Source: Maylandia zebra (taxonomy: Eukaryota; Chordata; Actinopteri; Cichliformes; Cichlidae). From it: DNA of 64,000 bases. The DNA lies in contig NC_135184.1 in the NCBI RefSeq assembly GCF_041146795.1, positions 9,352,967-9,416,966 of the forward strand, in the 5' to 3' direction. This document shows, one piece after another, positions 59,850-64,000 of the stretch. Position 1 is the stretch's first letter. Every line of letters begins with the position of its first letter. The translations under genes and the position numbers were made by a program. The notes below the pieces were generated by a model, which was given only the letters and a program-made list of their open reading frames with translations, ran no database searches and was not told the DNA's origin.

Positions 59850-61190
59850 AGGAACCAAATGTAAAAGTTAAATTCAAGTAAACATCAGCTGTGGCATGTA
59901 TATCAGCACAAGTGGAAAGTGCAAGGTTTAAAAAAATACAATAAAACACGAGGACGTCATTAAAATCAGTAACCGAGCTACTAAAATAATATTTCTACTC
60001 ATATATTTGGTTTCAAATAGCTGCAATAATTCTGAATGTGGACAGAAGGGCATTGCAAGTCAGATGCAGATTGTTTTTTTAAAAAATCCAGGCTTGCTGC
60101 TGACTTGTTACACAAGAATGATGTGGGCACTGAGAAGTAAAATGTTTGATTTCAGCATTTACCGTGGGAAAGTTGGTGTTGTGTCAGCTGATGTTGGCTA
60201 AAAGATTTATGATACCCAATTAAACTGAACTTATTTTGCAAACTATATTGCAGTTTTCACACTAAAATTAGACATGCTGTCTTTACTTAAAAATTAAACA
60301 CTTGAACACAAATGACCTTACTTTACTTCATTTAAGTTTAATGCACATTACACAATATTATTTTAGCTCATTTTGTTACAAATGAACTGTTGCTGGGAAT
60401 ATCCTTGATCTTTTTTAAGTTAAGACTACTTGTAGACAATGAAGTGTTTAATGGACAGAGCTCAGTTTTTGCTGCATCTTACATGAAATCTGTTTTTATG
60501 GACACTTGAATTAGAAGTCTATAAAGGGAACTGACCCAGAGTCATGGTGGCCTTTTAAACCTTTCAGGTTTTTGGCCACACTACAAGTGGAAATCATATC
60601 AGACATCCACAAGAATCTGAACGTCTAAACACAGCAAAACTTAAATAATGATCACAACATCAGTAAAGTAAGAGTCTGAAATTAGACATGATCAGATCCA
60701 TGAATGAAATAATGCTGCCTTATTTAGAAAAAGCAGTCCAGATAATTAAATGAAACAAGAACAGTGCAAATTAAGTAAACTATAAAACTTGCAAACAGTT
60801 GTTTTTACCAGTAGGAGAAGCACTGGTGTCAGGTACACAGGACGTTACCTTTTACATACTGTAGTATAGGTCTATAATAGAGAGTAAATTATTGTTCTTC
60901 CTACCTCTGTTGCTTGATAATCCCACAGTACTTAATGTGATGAAGGCTACACGTTAAACCTGGACAGGCTGACGATGGCAGCTGTATATTTTACTTACGT
61001 GATATTGAGTTTCACTTCCTTCCACTTTAAAGTGGCGAAACCTTCTGATGACTGACAGGGTTTAAAAACTCCTTTGTTTCTTAACAGATCGTTGGCCATT
61101 AAAGTGTCCAAGGACTTCCCAGGGTCCTCCTCAGTCTGAACTTCCAGAATTGAGTGCTGTAAAAATGTAAAAATGATTGATTTTTACATA
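59850..61190. other. Upstream of the TMBIM start codon
   Basis: This region may hold the promoter and a 5'-UTR exon of the TMBIM gene, but none can be fixed. No coding segment was recognised. Confidence 0.4.
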
Positions 61191-61196
61191 TTCCCC

Positions 61197-61498
61197 TGTG
61201 TCATTGTCCTGATTGTCTGTACCTGTGTATCATTCCTCCAGCTGTTCCTGCTTCCCTGATTACCTTATATGTATAAATAGTCCTCTCCTTTCCCTTAGAT
61301 TTTGACATAGTGGCTGCATCATTCATTAGTTGCTCAGTTGTGTGCCTTCTCTCTGCATTGATTTGGCTTCTGTTTGCCCCTATTTTTGGACTTGTTTCCT
61401 GGACTGCTTGCAACCTGAATAAAGGTTTGCCATTTGTTGCCGTCATCCTGCCGTATCCTTTTTCTCACAGTCTACCTAAACTGCAGTTTGTGACAATA
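61197..61498 (+). repeat. Possible solo LTR
   Basis: The segment runs from tgtgtcattg to tttgtgaca. It has a tataaatag box near 61271 and an aataaagg signal near 61418, the layout of an LTR. No target duplication was found and no internal retroelement sequence lies nearby. Confidence 0.4.
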
Positions 61499-61624
61499 TG
61501 GCCAGGCTTCTCCTTCTGCAGCAAATTTGCTGAGTCCTTACTCCAGCAGTCAGCCTCTCGAATCATGTGATCAGAAGCTACTGACTGTTCTGCTTTCATT
61601 TTGAATCTGTTAAACTTTCATTCA

Positions 61625-61745
61625 CTTTAACCTCCTAAGACCCGAACTCTTTCATGGCATGCATTTTTAATTTCTCTTTGCTATTTGGGCTAATTGGGAC
61701 CTGATGAATGTAAAAACAAAGAATTACGTGATTTTTTTTTTTTAC
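61625..61745. repeat. Unclassified dispersed repeat
   Basis: aacctcctaagacccgaact, then catggcatgcatttttaat and gggctaattgggacctgatg recall a fish dispersed repeat. The family is not identified and the right end is not found. Confidence 0.35.
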
Positions 61746-61749
61746 CTGT

Positions 61750-64000
61750 CTGTCTGTGGTTCAAAGTATTGCTTATGTGTGCAAATGTAGAAACAGGTGC
61801 TTGAACATGAGTACATTCATAATTGTCTGGTTTTATTCAAATTATGAGGAAGTACTTAAAGTATAACACAAATAGTTCTTTTTTAAAATAGTATTTATAA
61901 ATGCTAACTAAATACAATATTCATAGAAATCTGGGGTAATATTTTGTCTTTGGAAAGCTGTCCTGAAAATATTCACATATTCAGTTTGTCTGCTGCTGTC
62001 AGGCATAGACTGTAATTGCAATAATAAGTGTGCAACCTATTTCCAGACAGCTCATTCAGTGCTCACATTTCCCTCAAGAAAATAAAAGTACTAGGATAAA
62101 TATTCATCTTTTGGGACAACACAAAATATTTTGTGTTTACTTCAGTTATTTTTAATGTCTGCTGTCCTTAATTAAAAACAGTATATATACACACACAACC
62201 ATAATGAACAAACAGACACTAAGAGGAGTTGTTATTTAAGTGATAGCTTTTATTTCACAGGTTTATTATTTTTAAATTATGACATAGCTTATAGTTTTGA
62301 AGACGGTTGTGGTATATTTTCAGGTCTGTTTACATCACTGCCTCTTTTCAGTTTCATTTTCATTGTGTTTATACAAAACAACTATAGTGTGTGTTGATAT
62401 TTAGGAAAATCCATTCTTTCCCCGACAAATGCTGTGATTCTTGTAACACTGGCTGCCGGACACTTCCTAAAAATTTAAAGTTACTTTACTTTCTTCAGGT
62501 CAATTTCTGGAGCAGTTCAAGCTTAGAGTTCAATGGTGACGTCGAGTGCAGAAGAGGAAATAGCTGAGGGGCATCATGTGGTAGAGCTGGGAGCTTCAGT
62601 TCACAGATACTGAGGGGATGTTGTGGTTTCAACTGTAAAAAGAACTAAGGCACAAAACATGCTTTTAAATGCAACAGTAACATGTTGTGCCCTCCCTGAT
62701 TTTTAGATTTAATGCAGAATAAAGTCAGAAATTCGGAACTTGGAAATAACCACATCACAAACTTAAAGCTCAGATTTCATAAATGGGAACTGTGTGATGT
62801 TTGTCTTCATTGCACAATGACCCATACCATTGCATAATGGTTGGGCTGTGCTGGGACTTGCAGGTACCAGCTGCAGGAGCTACAGTAGAGCTAGTTTAGA
62901 TACTTGGACATTTATTTTAAAGCATTATTTCAATTAACTGTAATGTTGGTGGTCACAGGACACAAAAATTGCATGTATGGAATCTCCAGGCAAATCTGAT
63001 CAAAACTGCTTAAAACGTTTGGTGACTTTCATCTGAAATAAGGATTGGAAGGATTTGATTTTTATTACTGCTGCTGAATTACTCATGCATTTAAATTCAG
63101 GATTGTTTGAGTGCCACGTCTCGCTCTTATGTCTCTGACCTGAACACAGTGTACTGTGCTTTATAAAAGCTCCTCATTGTGCTGTCTGGTTCTCACAAAC
63201 CTCTTCTATGCTCAGCAGTGTGCACTTTGCTGTCTGCCACATATGCATATAAGCCTGAAATAACTGATATGCTGGCTTGTTACTGATGATTTTTGTAAAA
63301 TAAGTGCATTACTTAGTGGCAGTCTTTAAGTCAGCCTACGACAGTAATACAAATCCAATTATTGTTTCTTTTAGGACTTTAAATATAAATGTGATAAAGC
63401 CATACAGCTGAGTAGACACTCTGGTTCATAGGTTGCCTTAAATTGCCTTAAATTTCATTTAACTTATTATAGTTTTGTATTTTCTAATTGGTTTTTAATT
63501 TTATTTTCACTTTGTTTTTAATTCAGTTTAAGTTCCAGCGTAGTTTTCCTGTTTCAAATTAGTTTTTATTGTCACAAAATGTTTAGTTTTATTCGTGTAA
63601 GTTTTTCTTTTTAATTATATTACGGAGGGTAAATGTCAGAAGTAAGATTTCGGAGCATCAGTACAAGTATTAAAGTAAGAACACAGAACCTTTTGAAAGC
63701 TGATGACTCACAGTCTTGGAGACATCTAGAAACTCAATAAACGCGTGCCTCAGCAGGCTTGTTGTAATACAGTTTTTGCCAAAGTAACAGATCCTAAAAC
63801 TACAGATGTGTCCTATAAAATGTTTTTTCACATCTAATTATTTTTAGTTAACTACATTAACCTTGCTCTGGGGAACCCTTCCAAACAAGAACCACACTTG
63901 TTCAGCTTTTTCTGATCGGACCATAATGATCTGTAACATTTAACATGCTAACTGAGGCCTCTGGTCTCTTAGATTTCAAGTTTCTCAGAGCATTGCAGAG
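61750..64000. other. Right end of the window, no gene seen
   Basis: AT-rich sequence without recognisable exons, RNA genes or element ends. Runs of short T-rich tracts occur near 63440-63620. Confidence 0.5.

Noticed and set aside
1-64000. CRISPR arrays, bacterial operons, rRNA or canonical tRNA genes
   Set aside because: None seen. The sequence is vertebrate nuclear DNA, and the tRNA-like segments are parts of SINEs.

Overview
The window is vertebrate nuclear DNA from a teleost fish, probably a percomorph. The evidence is split genes with GT..AG introns, fish-type mobile elements (L2/Maui, I-type and Rex/RTE-like LINEs, Tc1, hAT, tRNA-derived SINEs, BEL/Pao and Ty3/gypsy) and long AT-rich introns. 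The exon models below were assembled by hand from splice signals, reading phase and remembered protein families. No database search was run.

From left to right: 1-2.7 kb is the edge of a BEL/Pao retroelement. A tandem cluster of leukotriene B4 receptor-like GPCR genes fills 3-24 kb. It holds one orphan terminal exon (3.1 kb) and two complete four-coding-exon genes (7.2-9.7 and 20.5-23.8 kb). The copies share upstream non-coding exons and 3' flanks. Between the two complete genes lies a block of mobile elements: two hAT elements with intact 8-bp target duplications, one carrying a nested MITE, plus a broken Ty3/gypsy element and a LINE scrap. From 24 to 30 kb there are two Tc1 relics, a small unrecognised three-exon gene on the minus strand, and the 3' half of an I-type LINE.

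The right half is denser in host genes. sdr39u1 (+) and mettl17 (-) are convergent. mettl17 and parp2 (+) are divergent, with start codons about 520 bp apart. After parp2 comes a minus-strand TMBIM/lifeguard membrane protein gene. The last 4 kb shows no gene. LTB4R, SDR39U1, METTL17 and PARP2 all lie on human 14q11-q12, so the window looks like a compacted piece of that ancestral segment.

The most notable observation is in parp2. A single symmetric phase 1-1 exon of 210 bases encodes a WWE domain in front of the usual WGR, helical and catalytic domains. Mammalian PARP2 lacks this domain. Others are a His in place of the DRY aspartate in both receptor paralogs, an L2 LINE that begins within a few bases of a parp2 splice donor, a one-base homopolymer frameshift in the last TMBIM exon, a 46-codon small gene, and a perfect 18-bp inverted repeat in a receptor 3' region.
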